From Pinus tabuliformis (Eukaryota; Streptophyta; Pinopsida; Pinales; Pinaceae): a DNA stretch of 64,000 bases. The first letter of the stretch is position 1. Every line of letters begins with the position of its first letter. Below the pieces are notes generated by a model. That model searched no databases, was not told the origin of the DNA, and was given only the letters and a program-made list of their open reading frames with translations. Positions 1-12,617 of the stretch are shown here, one piece after another. The translations under genes and the position numbers were made by a program. Where the stretch lies: assembly GCA_031772625.1 (NCBI GenBank), contig CM062818.1, positions 1,678,796,167 through 1,678,860,166 on the forward strand, in the 5' to 3' direction.

Positions 1-3000
1 CAATCGGCAATCGGCATTCAGTGGAGTCAAATGATAAAGATATGAGAGATCATGCAAAATCATGACTGCGATCTATTAATTGGGCGCACATCTCGAAAAG
101 AAAATATACATTAAAGGAAGTTTGCATGCATTATATTGTATCACCTTTCGGTGATCGGAGATATTTAAAGCAAGTTTTAAAATCCTTCCCTTTGACATTC
201 CCAATCGCCGATCAACAATTTATCACTGATCGTTGATTAATAAAATCTAAGGCATGCTTAAAACAATCATTTGGCATATAAATGACGTGATGGACATTTA
301 TGACGTTATTTACCATGATTGACAGTTTAAACAACTATTCAATTTTCCAGTTAAGGATGGATCTTTCAAAGGATTTCATCCATGGTAATCCTTAACTATC
401 TTTTATTTTATGCCAATCGACATAATTATATTCATATTGGCTTGCGACAACATTTTTTTGTATCACTGTTTGTAACTGTTTGTGCAGAATTCTTTTGAAA
501 CCAGAGAAGGGTGAGAAAATGGGTAAGAAATCAAAGAAGTCCACAGCAACAACTCATCTAGTCAAAGATCCCGGACCAAGCAAAAAAGGATTAATCTCAG
601 ATACGACGTGCCTTGGTCTAGGAAACACGAGTTGAGAGAGCATTTATAATTTGATAGAAGCAGAAGAGCCTGAGGAATTATTGTCGATTCAACTAACAAA
701 TCGGAAGGAACTCTTAAAGAATTGGCCTGTTCCTATCTTCACAAGATAACAACATGAGCTAAAATCCCACCATATACTGACGTAGTAAGATGGGTGGTAG
801 AGGAAATTCCAGTCTCGGACAGAACATTTTGCACAGTTGATGTGAGGATATTCAGCTCATTTCAGCTAGAGGATCTCAGGAAAATGTATCACTTACCTCA
901 ACCTGAGAAGCGATACAACAAAGCGTTCTTGGAGGCGTTTGCAAAAGAGAACGATTCAGAGTCAACCCCAATAAAGTAATGGAGATATTTTCCTGAAAAG
1001 CACAAGCATGAGTCATTGGGTAAGTACTCTGTTGACTCTTTAGCTTCCCCTTATTGTTATGTCGGGGCTATGATGTGTAGGATGTGGGGAATACATGATT
1101 CGAAAAATTCACCATAGAAATGGTACCCCTAATGGAAGCTGCAATCAATGGCTATGTGATGGATTGGGGAAATATTTTGTCTGATAAACTAGCCACAAAA
1201 ATTCTAGAGTACAAGACAAATGCACGTAAAACTACCAGGACCATTCCCCCTTTCTATTACAGTGCATACATTATGGATACTATTTGTTTTAATTCTGAAT
1301 TTTCGTTACTCGGATGGAGATGGACTCCCCAAGACCCTAAGCCAATCCATATTTATCACGAGCAGTTATGGAAGGCTCACTACAAAAATAATTTGTATAA
1401 AATTTGTAATGGTTTTATTTTGACTGTGTATTATTCTATTTTTAATAAGCCTACCCCCAGAATTTCCCTGGAAAGGGATTGAATTGACTGCAGTAGGTAA
1501 TTGGTTGAGGGAAGAAAAATTCACCTATGTAAGGCTTTTTGGTAGCCTTACTAAGCCCCATGTTCTCCCCTTGTATGTGCCTGATAAATTATTAGCTCGG
1601 GAATTGGCTTATCAAATAATAGTAGAAGGGAGATAAAAAACCCTTAGAAATTCTAAGAAACAGGTATGGCCTACATTCCCTTTATGATGCGGTGTTTTCA
1701 CTCTTCATGATTACAAACACGTGGAGAAGGAGGTAGGAAAGATACAAATGTTGAATCTTGCCACAATTCCTAACAGACAATATGATCCAAGAAAGGTTGC
1801 CTATAATGTTCTTGAACAAGCCAAACTTACAAAATTTGATCATGAGAAGGATGACTTTGATGATCTATTTTCTTTAGCTGAATCATTATTTCATGTTAAA
1901 GCATTGGCCAGGATTAGGTATCAAGATGAAGGGGTAGAAACATTTAATATGCTTAGAGACCAGAGGTTGCAAACTCTGCCTCTAGACCTATTAGGCACCA
2001 CCCCGATAGTCCAGTCAAGCGAAACTGAAGAGTAAACTGTTGACAAAGCTCCTGTAGGGGAAAAAGTTCCTGAGAAAGGAAAAAAACTAGAGCAGGAACA
2101 AGAATAGGAAAAGGGCGATGAACTCATTGATACAGACGTTCATATTGATCCTAAACTACTCAAAGAATGGCAACAGTTTGACTCAATCATAAGTAATACT
2201 CAAAGTATATAGGTATTTAGCACTCCTCAAGCAACAATTGGTCAGAAGACAGAAACTAATACGATTTCCACTGAAGAAACCAGCGGCCCACCCATAACTC
2301 AAAAGGATGTGGAGATGATTCTAAAAGACCCATCCGATGAAATTGTTCTGAATATAGAAGAAATACCACCTTTGGATGTCTTTTATAGCCCTAAGCATAG
2401 GGTTGTGATAAAGAGGCAAAGGAAAAAGAGAAAACTTGATCAATCTTCTCTTTTGCCTGCACAGATGGAAATAACTAATGTGGTATGGAGAGAGGAAGTC
2501 AACCCTTCCGAAGACCTTACTAAAATCTCTCAGTATTCTGGTGCATATACAACAGCACTATGGACAAGGCATCAGAAATCATCAATTTGATTAAAGAAAA
2601 GGATCAAGCAATCATCTCACTGGAGACACAGGTGCAGGAAAAACAACAGAGGATAGAGCAATTAGAGCAGCAGTTGGCAGCACAGTAACAGTCAAACAAC
2701 CAACTAAACAAGCAACTGCTCAAAGAGAAACAGAGAATAGATCCAGATGTAGTTTAGAAACAAAAGGAGTTGTCTCTAGCATTGAAAACGCTTAAGATAA
2801 TGAATGAACAATTGAGAAAAACAAAAGATGAACTGTCATTACAAATAGAAAGGTTCAAAAAATTTCCTCATGTCGAAGAATTCAAATCAGAGGCTCTCCA
2901 AATAATTAAAGCATTATCTACTCAGTTAAATTTGTTATGTAATAATATTTCTCTTGTTCCTCCCTTCTGTGAAATTGCCTCATCTATGATTGATAAGTCG

Positions 3001-4464
3001 GTTGAAGACAGACAAAAGTTGGAGCAGGCAAATGAAACACTAACAGAGTTTCTTTCCTGGCAAGAAACCAAAGAAGGATAAGCCGCAAATCTACCTCAAA
3101 TTCTGGAATCACACAAGGAAATCCTATTCCTTGAGTGGCGAACTCAATTGATGAAGGCAGAAAGGGCAGTATCGAGATGCAGATCGACAACTAGTAATCT
3201 AGTGGAATTGATTAATGATACTTTGTATTTGTCAAACTTAATCTCAGAATGCACTCTAGGGAAATTACCATCAGTCAAAGAATTGGAAAAGACATGGAAA
3301 AAGGAGCTAGAAAAGAGGGAGAGATTAATCGCGGGCATCCATACTTTAACATGGGAAACCTTTTGGTTCTTCCTTGTGAAACCATATAGTCAAAGGACAA
3401 CAATCAAATGCCTAACCGATGCAATCGGTTATATGATTCCTGGAATTACTGATACCAGATATACTGCACAACTACATTCACGTATGAGTCACCCTCTCGA
3501 ATTGCAACCGATGCTCAACATATGCCAGCTCAAGCCAAAGAATAGTCAGCCGAAACAATGAATCATTCTTACCGACTGCAAGCATTTCTATTTCGGGAAT
3601 ATTTTCATATATTTATGATTTGGATATACCAACTCAGAACATTTTTATTTCATAGTTAGTTAGTTTAGATAGTATTTATAGACCCTTTCATGTTTTTAGA
3701 AAGGGTCCTAAAGTTTTGTATTAAGACTTGGATTGGGAGTTGCACTATTGTGCTTCTGATATATATATTTTTTATGAAGACTGGACCTGAATTCTGAATT
3801 TTAATGAAGAGTACTTTTATGGGATATGCACTGTTGCTTTTTGTGAAAGTATTTCTAAGTTGAAAGACGGGATCTAAATTCAATTGATATCGGAGGGGAT
3901 TCAAATTACATATGGTACTACTATCTATGTCTTTGTTTCATACTTTTATATGAATCATCGTTTATTCATTTTTGCTATCATTTGATATATGTATGTGCTT
4001 TCATAACAGTCCTTTAGCTTATCACTATTGAATGGTTAAGGATTGTTACTTATTCATTCATATTTATGTCAATGGTATATGAAGAATAGTGCAATAATGT
4101 TTTAATTATTACTTTGTTCAACTACTTGAACAAAGTAATTATCATATGAATGAATATTTTTGTCTAAAAGTAGAGTCATCTACATGCCTACTTTTCAAGA
4201 AGAATCACCAAGAATTGCACTAAACCAGAGATTTCTTGGGATAGATTAGTTGTTTATATTTTTGCATATTAGGATAAAACATCCATCATTACCATTAGAT
4301 AATAGACAATCGATCACATATCCATCCTATTTACGAATCAGTGGGAAACTAGTCCCATTATATCTAGTTGGAGCCACCACACCAAACGGAAAAGGAGCTG
4401 CCTTTAAGGTCCGGACTGGGTGGTTTTCCCCGATGTCGATGCAGCGATTTTTGAGGCATCAACA
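1..4464 (+). repeat. Element A left (5') LTR, truncated by the window edge
   Basis: This is the first of two long direct repeats flanking the A coding region. Base 1 corresponds to about base 12101. The copy ends GCATCAACA at 4464, exactly where the right copy ends. It contains a long sense-strand reading frame (519-3561) followed by about 900 bases without a frame. The 5' TG end is not in the window. It lacks the 364-bp internal duplication seen in the right LTR. Confidence 0.8.
519..3561 (+). pseudogene. LTR-embedded reading frame of element A, left copy (broken)
   Basis: The frame starts at ATG 519 (MGKKSKK) and can be followed with interruptions to the stop at 3559-3561, roughly 1,000 codons. 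The function is unknown to me. The first third is globular, with the segments VEEIPVSDRTFC and EDLRKMYHL and a Trp/Tyr-rich stretch (about 1120-1480). The middle is charged. The last third (about 2580-3400) is Glu/Lys/Gln-rich and looks coiled-coil. Lesions include TGA at 633-635 (TGG in the right copy), TGA at 755-757 (CGA in the right copy), TAA at 2033-2035 and TAG at 2105-2107 and 2210-2212. The frame lies inside the LTR, in the same direction as gag-pol. It is compared in layout, not proven homologous, with the extra ORF that Ogre-type elements carry before gag. Confidence 0.7.
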
Positions 4465-4468
4465 TTCT

Positions 4469-4486
4469 TGGCACTAGAAGGAGGGC
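4469..4486 (+). promoter_or_regulatory. Candidate primer-binding site of element A
   Basis: The sequence TGGCACTAGAAGGAGGGC begins four bases after the CA end of the left LTR. It starts with TGG, as expected for pairing with a tRNA CCA end, and sits just before gag. I did not match it to a specific tRNA. Confidence 0.5.
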
Positions 4487-4497
4487 ATGAGCTATGA

Positions 4498-5789
4498 ATG
4501 GTGAGAAAATCCAAATCTACAATCCATTCTGAGAGTAAATCTCCCTCCACCTCACCTCCGACTTCTCCTTTGCATACTGGAACTCCAGTCTTCAAGCGAG
4601 ATGCAGAGGAAACAACTACCACTGCTCAACCCCAAAATATACCAGATAAATTAAGTCCTGAATCTCCCGAAGTACAGTCTCTTATCCACAAACTTCAAGG
4701 ATTCTCAATATCACCACAGAAATCTGAGGTATCTCAAGGTAGTGTGACTTCGCAATTCATTTCTTCTCACCCCCTCACCAGACTTCAAAGTGAAAAGCTT
4801 GGTATTGAACCTACTGAGTTACCTTTGCCCAAAAGAAAAAGGGCAAGGAAAACAACTAAAGGATCTGATAGTGAAACTTTCTCATCATCATCATCCATTT
4901 CATCTTCTCCATTGCAAAGTAAACCATCCACTCCTCCACTCAAAATTGTCGTTCAACAGGGAATTGGAACTTCAATATCAACCTCTCAACTTTTTGGAAC
5001 CACAATATCTGCTTCCCAACCATCTGGAACTTCATCAGAATTATCATCTATTAGTAGCTTGATAATGGCACAAAACCCATGGAGCAGTCTTGGTGCAGTC
5101 ACTATGCCTGCACCTTTGCACCCATTGCCAACACATCATGAAAAATGGTTGCCAAAATTTAATCCAGATGCAGGCATACCAGCAAATGAACACATTAACA
5201 ACTTTATGTTGTCAGTTAACTTAAAAGGAGTTACAGAAGAAGATGTGGTTGTTAGGATTTTCCCTTATACCCTACAAGGATTAGTTGGGTCTTGGTACTT
5301 TTCTTTACCATCAGGATCCATTACCAGTTGGAATATTTTCCAAGAATAGTTCTTGACTAAATACGGTGATGACAGATCTGTAGCAACATTAATCAATGAT
5401 CTTTCAAATCTTAGGACAGAATCTAAAGAACCTATAAAAAATTCAGTTCAAGATTTAATAAACTCTTGAATAAGATCTCGACTGCCTCTAAGCCTAGTGA
5501 ATAAGTTAGAAGTGAATGGTATATAACAGCTTTACTTTCAAACATAGCTATCTTTGTAGATAGAGTTGGAAAACCTACTCTAGAAGAAAATATGAAAGAG
5601 GCAATTGCTGTGGAAAAACGTATCATCGCCTTAGAAAAGAAAGTTGTTCTTGAAGACAGAAAATATAAAAAAGTCTCTTTCAAAGATGTTTCAAAGAAGA
5701 AAATGGCTAAAGATCCATATGATATGGAATGTCTCCAAAAAGTTCTCAAGACTATGTCAAATGAAATGATAGAATTAAGAAGCAAGTAG
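4498..5789 (+). pseudogene. gag: Element A gag (broken)
   Basis: This frame would encode the structural protein of the retrotransposon particle. It opens at ATG 4498 with a Ser/Pro/Thr-rich leader. A retrotransposon gag domain follows (about 5080-5450), with the pattern EHINNF, EDVVVRIF, YTLQGLVGSWYFSL and, past the stop, FLTKYGDD. A TAG at 5347-5349 interrupts the domain and a frameshift follows near 5470. A Lys-rich segment continues to 5789. The gap to the protease (5790-6190) is acidic, degenerate coding sequence with several stops. The start is the first ATG in frame after the primer site. Confidence 0.75.
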
Positions 5790-6190
5790 CTGAGACTTCA
5801 ACTAAAAAAACATTTAGAAACTTCAAAAATCCAGAATCAAAACCTTAAAATGCTATATCCAATGCAGACTCAGACCCTCAAAAAGACGAAGAAGAAGAGA
5901 CAGTCTTATCATCTGAAGAACTAGAAGAAGAAGCAACTATAGAATGTCATGGGATGTGGGATTTCATTTCGCCTAATTCTAATACAGAAAATGAACAGGA
6001 AGCTTTCCCTATAACTACCAGAAGTAAAGGCACTCCTTAACCTATTCAAGTAAATCAAAAGAAAAGGAACACGGGTACCACTACAAAAGAGAAAACTCCC
6101 ATAAAGAAGTCTGCAGCCGCACCTTCTCAAAATTAGCCATCAACTTCAAATCCACCTACAATAGCTAAAACATTAATAGTTACAGACTCT

Positions 6191-6928
6191 ATGGACTACA
6201 AAATTATTGAAGACATGAAGAAAACAAAGGCAAATATCACTATGTTTGAACTTAGTAAACTCAAACATCAACAAAAGTTGCTACTTAAGGAGTTAGATGC
6301 AGTACCCTCTTCTCCTCTTCCTAATGCTATGTTATCCAAAGTTGCTAATGAAATAGGTAAACCACCTCCTGGTAGAGTAGAAGCTACCAATGCTGTCCTA
6401 ATCGGAGATAGATCAAATTCCCACACTCCTCCTTTTCTCTTAACCTACGAGATCTATAATATAAATCTGCACAACTGTTTGATTGACTCAGGGGATTCCT
6501 CGAATATAATGCCATCTTCAGTTTGTTCCAAACTGAACATTGAACCCCAAAATTCGGCAATCCATATTGTCCAGTTGGATAGAACTAAGCTCCAGGTATT
6601 AGGATAAATAAACTCAATTACCATAAGGTTATCAGCTAATCCAAGAGTGGTTCATAGAATTGATACTTTAATCATTGATATTCCTGAATTCTATGGTTTG
6701 ATTTTGAGTAGAGACTGGTCTGAGAAATTTCATGGTTATATTTCCACTGATTGGTCTCATATGTGGCTACCTTATAAAGGAAAGCCAAATCAAATAAATA
6801 TTGATCGGGAGAAACATATGACTCATAATATCATTGATTTTGAACAAGAAAATCAACCGATAGCATTCAACAACAACATTTTGGTTTATTACTCATCCGA
6901 ATCATTCTTTGGCAATTTTATTGCTTAA
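6191..6928 (+). pseudogene. Element A aspartic protease (broken)
   Basis: This is the retropepsin-type protease that would process gag-pol. The catalytic motif CLIDSGDSSNIMP (about 6475-6515) keeps Asp-Ser-Gly. Downstream flap and C-terminal segments (IDIPEFYGLILSRDW) match plant Ty3/gypsy proteases. A TAA at 6605-6607 splits the domain. The frame ends at 6928, overlapping the next frame (6909) by 20 bases in a different phase, so protease and RNase H/RT are now out of frame. Confidence 0.75.
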
Positions 6929-7480
6929 TCATCACCTTTCTCAGTTAATAGTTTCACATCTCAAATTGAAATTTTTTCTCAAAAAAGATACATCAAGGTG
7001 TGTTAAAATTACTAAGGAAGCTGTAAATAAAATTGTAGATAAATCTTTGTTTTGGTCATTATATTTTGATGGGTCTAAATCTAATGAAGGTGCAGGAGTA
7101 GGATGTATTTTAGTTAGCCCTGAGGGAGAAAAGACCATGCTATCATGCAGATTGGAATTTGAGTGCACAAACAATACAGCTAAATATGAAGCCTTGATTC
7201 AAGGACTTTATAAAGCAATCGGTCTTAAAGTTCAATATTTGAAAGTGTTCGATGACTCTGAAATTGTTATAAGACAAGTTAGAAATACTATACATTGCCT
7301 TTCTAATCACCTTAAACATTATCAATCCTTGGTACAAGACCTTATATCTCATTTTTTAGCATTCAATATTTCTCCCATCCCTAGATCCCAAAATGCAGCA
7401 GCAGTTTTACTAGCCAATGTTGCTTCTAAGCTCCTTCCATCCGAAGATTACAGTCCCAATAGATTTTTAGTAGAGTTAAT
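6909..7480 (+). pseudogene. Element A additional RNase H, upstream of RT
   Basis: The translation contains LYFDGSKSNEGAGVGCILVSP, then FECTNNTAKYEALIQGL, then a segment aligned with DSEIVIRQV. These are the first three acidic positions of an RNase H fold (Asp, Glu, Asp). The domain lies between protease and RT and is separate from the usual Ty3/gypsy RNase H that follows RT at about 8800-9200. Plant Tat elements are known to have acquired a second RNase H; its position ahead of RT is read directly here. The fourth position falls in SQNAAAVLLANVAS, where the usual Asp (ADALA) is replaced, so activity is doubtful. Confidence 0.75.
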
Positions 7481-9343
7481 TTTTAGACCATCGATTCCTG
7501 ATAATGCCACTAACTGGCGAGTGTTCAATCATGATGATGATATTTTAAATTTCTTAACCTCCTATAAGTCCTATGATGATCAAATTATTGATGAAAGTGA
7601 GCATGATCTTCAAATGAAAGAAAAGCTTGAAGAAAACTCAATACCCAAACCAATGGTCAAACTTGAAGATCTTTACGACATCAAAGACAGGTTTAAACAG
7701 GTTACTAATTCAAAGCTCCAAAGTGATACTTTGAGATCTGAATTGATAAACCTGGGTACCAAAGACAATCCACAAAATTTCAATTTGGGATTAGGACTTT
7801 CTTCAGAAGAAAGAACTGCATTCATTAGATTATTTCATAGATATAAAAATATCTTCACTTGGAAATATGATGATTTGAAAATGTATGATACAACTATCAT
7901 ACAACATACAATTCCAATGCTTTTTGAGCAAAAACCAGTACAACAAAAATTAAGGAAGATTCATCCTAACTTAGAGAGTCAAATAAAAGTTGAATTAAAA
8001 AAACTCTTGAAGGCCAAAATAATTTTTCCTGTTAGACATTCAAATTGGGTGTCCAACATGGTGCCAGTAAGGAAGAAAAATGGTGACATTAGAATTTGTA
8101 TTGATTTCAGAAATCTTAACAAAGCAAGTCAAAAGGATAATTTCCCTTTACCAACAATGGAGCAAACTCTCCATTCAATAGCTGGCTCTGAATTAATGTC
8201 CTTCTTAGATGGTTTTTCAGGGTATAACCAAATCTTGGTGCACCCCGATGACAGACTTAAGACTACTTTGAGAACCAAGTGGGGAACTTATGCCTATCAA
8301 AAAATGCCTTTTGGGTTAATTAATGCTAGAGCTACATTCCAAAGAGCGATGGACATAACATTCAAAAGTCTAATCAATAAATCAATAGTTGTCTATTTAG
8401 ATGATATTACTATTTTCTCTAAGAAAATATCAAGTCATTTGCATGATTTGAAACAGATCTTTGAACACTGCAAAAGGTATGGAATTTCACTCAATCCTAA
8501 GAAGTCCTTTTTGCTATTGACCAAGGTAAACTCTTGGGCTTCATCGTTTCAAAGGATGGTATTTATATTGATCCAGATAGAATTAAAGAGATTTCTGAGA
8601 TTCCATTTCCACATAATAAAAAAACAATGCAATCATTTTTAAGTCAAATTAATTTTGTAAAAATATTTGTTCCAAATTTTTCACAGATTGTTTTACCATT
8701 AGAAACCATGATAAAGAAAAATTCAGTGTTTAAGTGGGGGCCTATAGAAAAAGAGGCATTTGATTCCATCAAACAATCAATCATAAATGCTCTTTCTTTA
8801 AACACTTCTATTTTTTCAAGTCATTTCATTTTATATACTCTTGCATCTGATTCATCTTACGCAGTAGTGTTGACACAAATCAACGATCAAAACTTGGAAG
8901 CACCAATTTCATTTTATAGTTCAAAACTTCAAGGTGCTGAACTTAATTACTCTGAAGTTGAAAAACAAGCCTTTGCTGTATACAAAGCCATTAAATACTA
9001 CGGACCCTTTCGCTTAAAGGCTCACACCAAAGTTATAGTCCCTTTTTCAGTAGTAAGACAATTACTAGTTCAAAGGGAATTGGGAGAAAAAAGGGCAAAT
9101 TGGGTTATAACATTACAAGAATATGACTTGGAAATTAAACTAGCAAAGATTGTCAAAGGCCAAGGTTTTTGCAGGTTGTTAGAAAGAGCTTCTAATATTC
9201 TGGAACATGAAGGTACAAACGATACTGAAGAAATCAATAAGATAAGTACCACTAATCTTGAATCCCAATATGCAGATTTGATATTCTATTTGAAAAACGG
9301 ATATGCTCCTTCTAATCTTTCCTATAAAAAAAGCGTGCCATAA
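7481..9343 (+). pseudogene. Element A reverse transcriptase and RNase H (frameshifted)
   Basis: The RT would copy the element's RNA to DNA in the particle. Motifs in order are VRKKNGDIRICIDFRNLNKA (about 8065-8125), FLDGFSGYNQI, MPFGLINARATFQRAMD and the catalytic VVYLDDITIFS (about 8390-8420). The frame is lost at about 8508-8512. It resumes in another phase with GKLLGFIVSKDGI and runs through the connection and the conventional RNase H (LYTLASDSSYAVVLTQ, LNYSEVEKQAFAV) to 9343. YLDD and the upstream Asp are intact; the single-base frameshift is the main lesion. Upstream of the RT core (7481-7900) is a linker without recognised motifs. Confidence 0.85.
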
Positions 9344-9363
9344 GACTGAAAGCAAAAAACTTC

Positions 9364-10530
9364 ATGATTGTTGATGATGTGTTGTTTAGACGGAATTATC
9401 ATTCAATTTTGTTAAGATGTTTAGAAAAACCTGAAGTGCAAAAGGTCTTGCAGGAGCTACATGATGGTCCGGTAGGAGGAAAATTTGGAGCTGATACAAC
9501 AGCCCACAAAATCATTCATGCTAGATATTATTGGCCCACCTTGTTTAGAGATACTTATGAATATGTAAGGAAATGCCAAATATGTCAAACTACCAGTGGA
9601 AAATAAAGGAAGCCAGCTTTTCCTTTACAACCAGTCAACATTGAACAACCCTTTGAACAATGGGGATTGGACATCATTGGAGAAATCACTCCACATTCAT
9701 CCAAATAGCATAGGTATATCCTTACAGCTACCGATTACTTTACTAAGTGGGTTGAAGCAATTCCTTTGAAGACAGAGGACTCTAAGGCAATCATTGAATT
9801 CATAGATCAGTTCATTATTACCAGGTTTGGTGTTCCAAACACTCTTATTTTTGATAATGCATCTTACTTGTTTGGTAACTCTATACTTGAATTTGCTATC
9901 AAAAGAGGATTCAAATTGAAATATTCTACAAATTACTACCCTCAGGGTAATGGCTTAGCAGAATCTACCAATAAGAATCTTATCAAAATCATTAAGAGAA
10001 CTATTGAGCATAATCATAAAAACTAGCATAAGTCTTTGATATTTGCACTATGGGCAGACCGTATAACATAGAAGGCCTCAATAGGAACTTCTCCATTTAA
10101 TCTAGTGTATGGAAAAGAAGCTACCATACCATCAAACTTAGTACTTCTATCACTAGATTTAGTGTAGTTTATTGAAGAAAGTCCCTCATCTTCTATTCAA
10201 TTGAGACATGATCAGATCTTGAAACTAGAAGAAGAAAGGGAGAAAGCTCGAATTACACATGCAAAGCATCAACAAATTATTAAGTCTTCTTTTGATACAA
10301 CTTCAACCAGCTTAAAACATTTACAGATTGGTGATCTGGTTTTGAAATGGGACAAAGCCCATGAGGATAAAGGAAAACACACCAAGTTTCAGAAAAATGT
10401 GCTTGGACCATTCCAAATCAGTGAGAAGATAGGCCCTTCTACATTCATATTGAAAGATCTATCAGGAAAGAGAGACTATCTTCCTGTTAATGGGGTTATT
10501 CTGAAAAAAATTCTTCAATTGAGGACGTAA
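9364..10530 (+). pseudogene. Element A integrase (broken by stops)
   Basis: The enzyme would insert element cDNA into the genome. The N-terminal HHCC zinc-binding part is at about 9455-9590 (LHDGPVGGKFG through KCQICQ). The catalytic core shows Asp in WGLDIIG, Asp in FDNASYLFG and Glu in NGLAESTNK. A C-terminal GPF motif (LGPFQISEKIGPSTF, about 10405-10450) is present. In-frame stops occur at 9604-9606, 9706-9708, near 10024, near 10070 and near 10165. Several look like single transitions of Gln or Trp codons. No chromodomain follows. Confidence 0.8.
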
Positions 10531-12100
10531 CCCCTTCTCTCTTTGTAAATATTCAATTTTCAGTAGGATTTGTGTGAATAATTAGTTATTTTTCTCTTAG
10601 GAAATAACGTTGTGAATAGCCTTCCATTTGTCTTTACTATATTGAATAAGTTACTCAAAAGAAAATAGTTTCAATATTTACTTTTAAGAAATGGAAGCCT
10701 TGAAGGAAAAGGAAAATTCTAGGAAATTAAGTATATTTGGATTCTGAAAACCCCATTTTATTTTTGTGAAATCTTCTCAAAACTTAGAAATACTGTAAAT
10801 CATTCTAAAGCTTTAAAAGCCTAAAAATGGTTATCAATACAAAACAAAGATTGATTCAATTTTAGCATCTTCAACTCTAAAAAATGTCATCTATGTTCTC
10901 TTAAGGAGAAAATTGTTCATCCCATCCATCAAAGTTTATAATTTTTCAGAGTGTAATTCTAAAATATATTTGATATAAAAGATAAGAGGTCTTATTACAA
11001 GCCTGCTTACCATGATCATAGGGGAATAGTTCAACTAACATTACCAACACTGCATACCAAAACAAGGTAATGTCTTATAATTATAAGACAAGGGGTCTCA
11101 TCACGAGCCAACTTGTTCAGTTAAATTACAACTAGTGAATGGCATTGTCAACAGTTGGCCACCAAACCAAGACAATGGCTTTTTATCTTGCAAAATAAAG
11201 AAATAAGGAAAAAAGAAAATGCAATACAAAAAAATGTGGAAACATATCTTTTGGATTCATTATTTTTAATTATACTCTGAAATGGATGGGACAATGAATG
11301 ATTAAATGGTTAAAAGGTAACCTTGCTGAGACTATGAACGTTTGCTGGCAGCAGTGGCTCTACCTATGACAAAGGAGTCATTATACAAGCTAAGTTGATG
11401 AAGTCTTTTGTTTTATCATTATCAACCAAGTAAGGTTTACTTAAAACTTAGAATGTATTTAATTTTGAGATAAGAGAGAAATGGCAAAAATAGTCTTCAT
11501 TATATTCAGAATTTATGATTACCTAGTTATATTAGATTTTCTCTATCTTTTAAGGATTTCAGATTGAGAAAGTTAAAGCATTATATTATTTTCTTAGAGA
11601 TAACTATTTCTTCCAGTGAATCACCAATTGTTGTGTTGTACAACAACCCCCCATTTCATTAAAAAACTTTACACAAGATCATAATATGAAATGGGTCCCT
11701 TTTCAAAAAAATAAACCTAGTTAAATGTGTATGTACCTCATCATAAGGAAAATCCTTGTTAAAACTCCGATGTAAATAAATCATGTTATACAAACCTTTT
11801 AAATAAGAAATAAAGTGTTTATTTATAAAAATCATTCTATAGCAATAAAGAGATCGACGATCGCATATCGCATATTAAAGGAAACACACATAAAACCACA
11901 TCACCTAATCCTACAACCCGAAAAGGTAATCGCTATTGGCAAATCGGGGAAAACAAATACCGACGCACAATAAAGCAGAGCCGCTCAACTCCTCCGATGT
12001 GATAAAGCAAATCACAATCGGCAAATCGGTGGTGTGGATGATAAATGAATATATGTAAAGAGGCCTAACCAAAAAATTCCTGATGCGATAAAGCTAATCA
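10531..12100 (+). other. Element A 3' untranslated region with degenerate repeats; no gene
   Basis: No coding pattern is visible between the integrase stop and the homologous start of the right LTR. Three degenerate copies of a motif of the form ATAAGA..GGTCTYAT..AAGCY occur near 10978, 11089 and 11370. A purine-rich run at about 11207-11220 could be a polypurine tract, and TGTTG at 11629 could be the LTR start (pairing with the CAACA end). Neither is secure, so the LTR boundary lies somewhere in 11200-12101. Confidence 0.5.
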
Positions 12101-12617
12101 CAATCGGCAATTGGCATTCGGTGGAGTCAAATGATAAAGATATGAGAGATCATGCAAAATCCCGACTGCGATGTATTAATTGGGCGCACAACTTAGAAAG
12201 AAAATATACATTAAAGGAAGTTTGCATGCATTATATTGTATCACCTTTCGGTGATCAGAGATATCTAAAGCAAGTTTTAAAAGCCTTCCCTCTGACATTC
12301 CCGATCGTCAATCAACGATTTATCCTTGATTGTAGATTAATAAAATCTAAGACACGCTTCAAACAATCATTCCGCATATAAACGACGTGATGGACATTTA
12401 TGAGGTTATTTACCATGATTGACAGTTTAAATGGCTATTCAATTTTGCAATTAAGGATGGATCTTTGAAAGGATTTCATCCATGGTAATCCTTAAATATA
12501 TTTTATTTTATGCCAATCGACATAATTCTATTCATATTGGCTTGCGATAGCATTTTTTTGTATCATTGTTTGCAACTGTTTGTGCATAATTCTTCCGAAA
12601 CCAGAGAACCAAAGAAA

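Noticed and set aside
4250..4477. Plus-strand 75-codon frame across the end of the left LTR
   Set aside because: It crosses the LTR/primer-site border and is not open in the right LTR; chance.
4404..4622. Minus-strand frame over the gag start
   Set aside because: It is a shadow of the Ser/Pro-rich gag leader.
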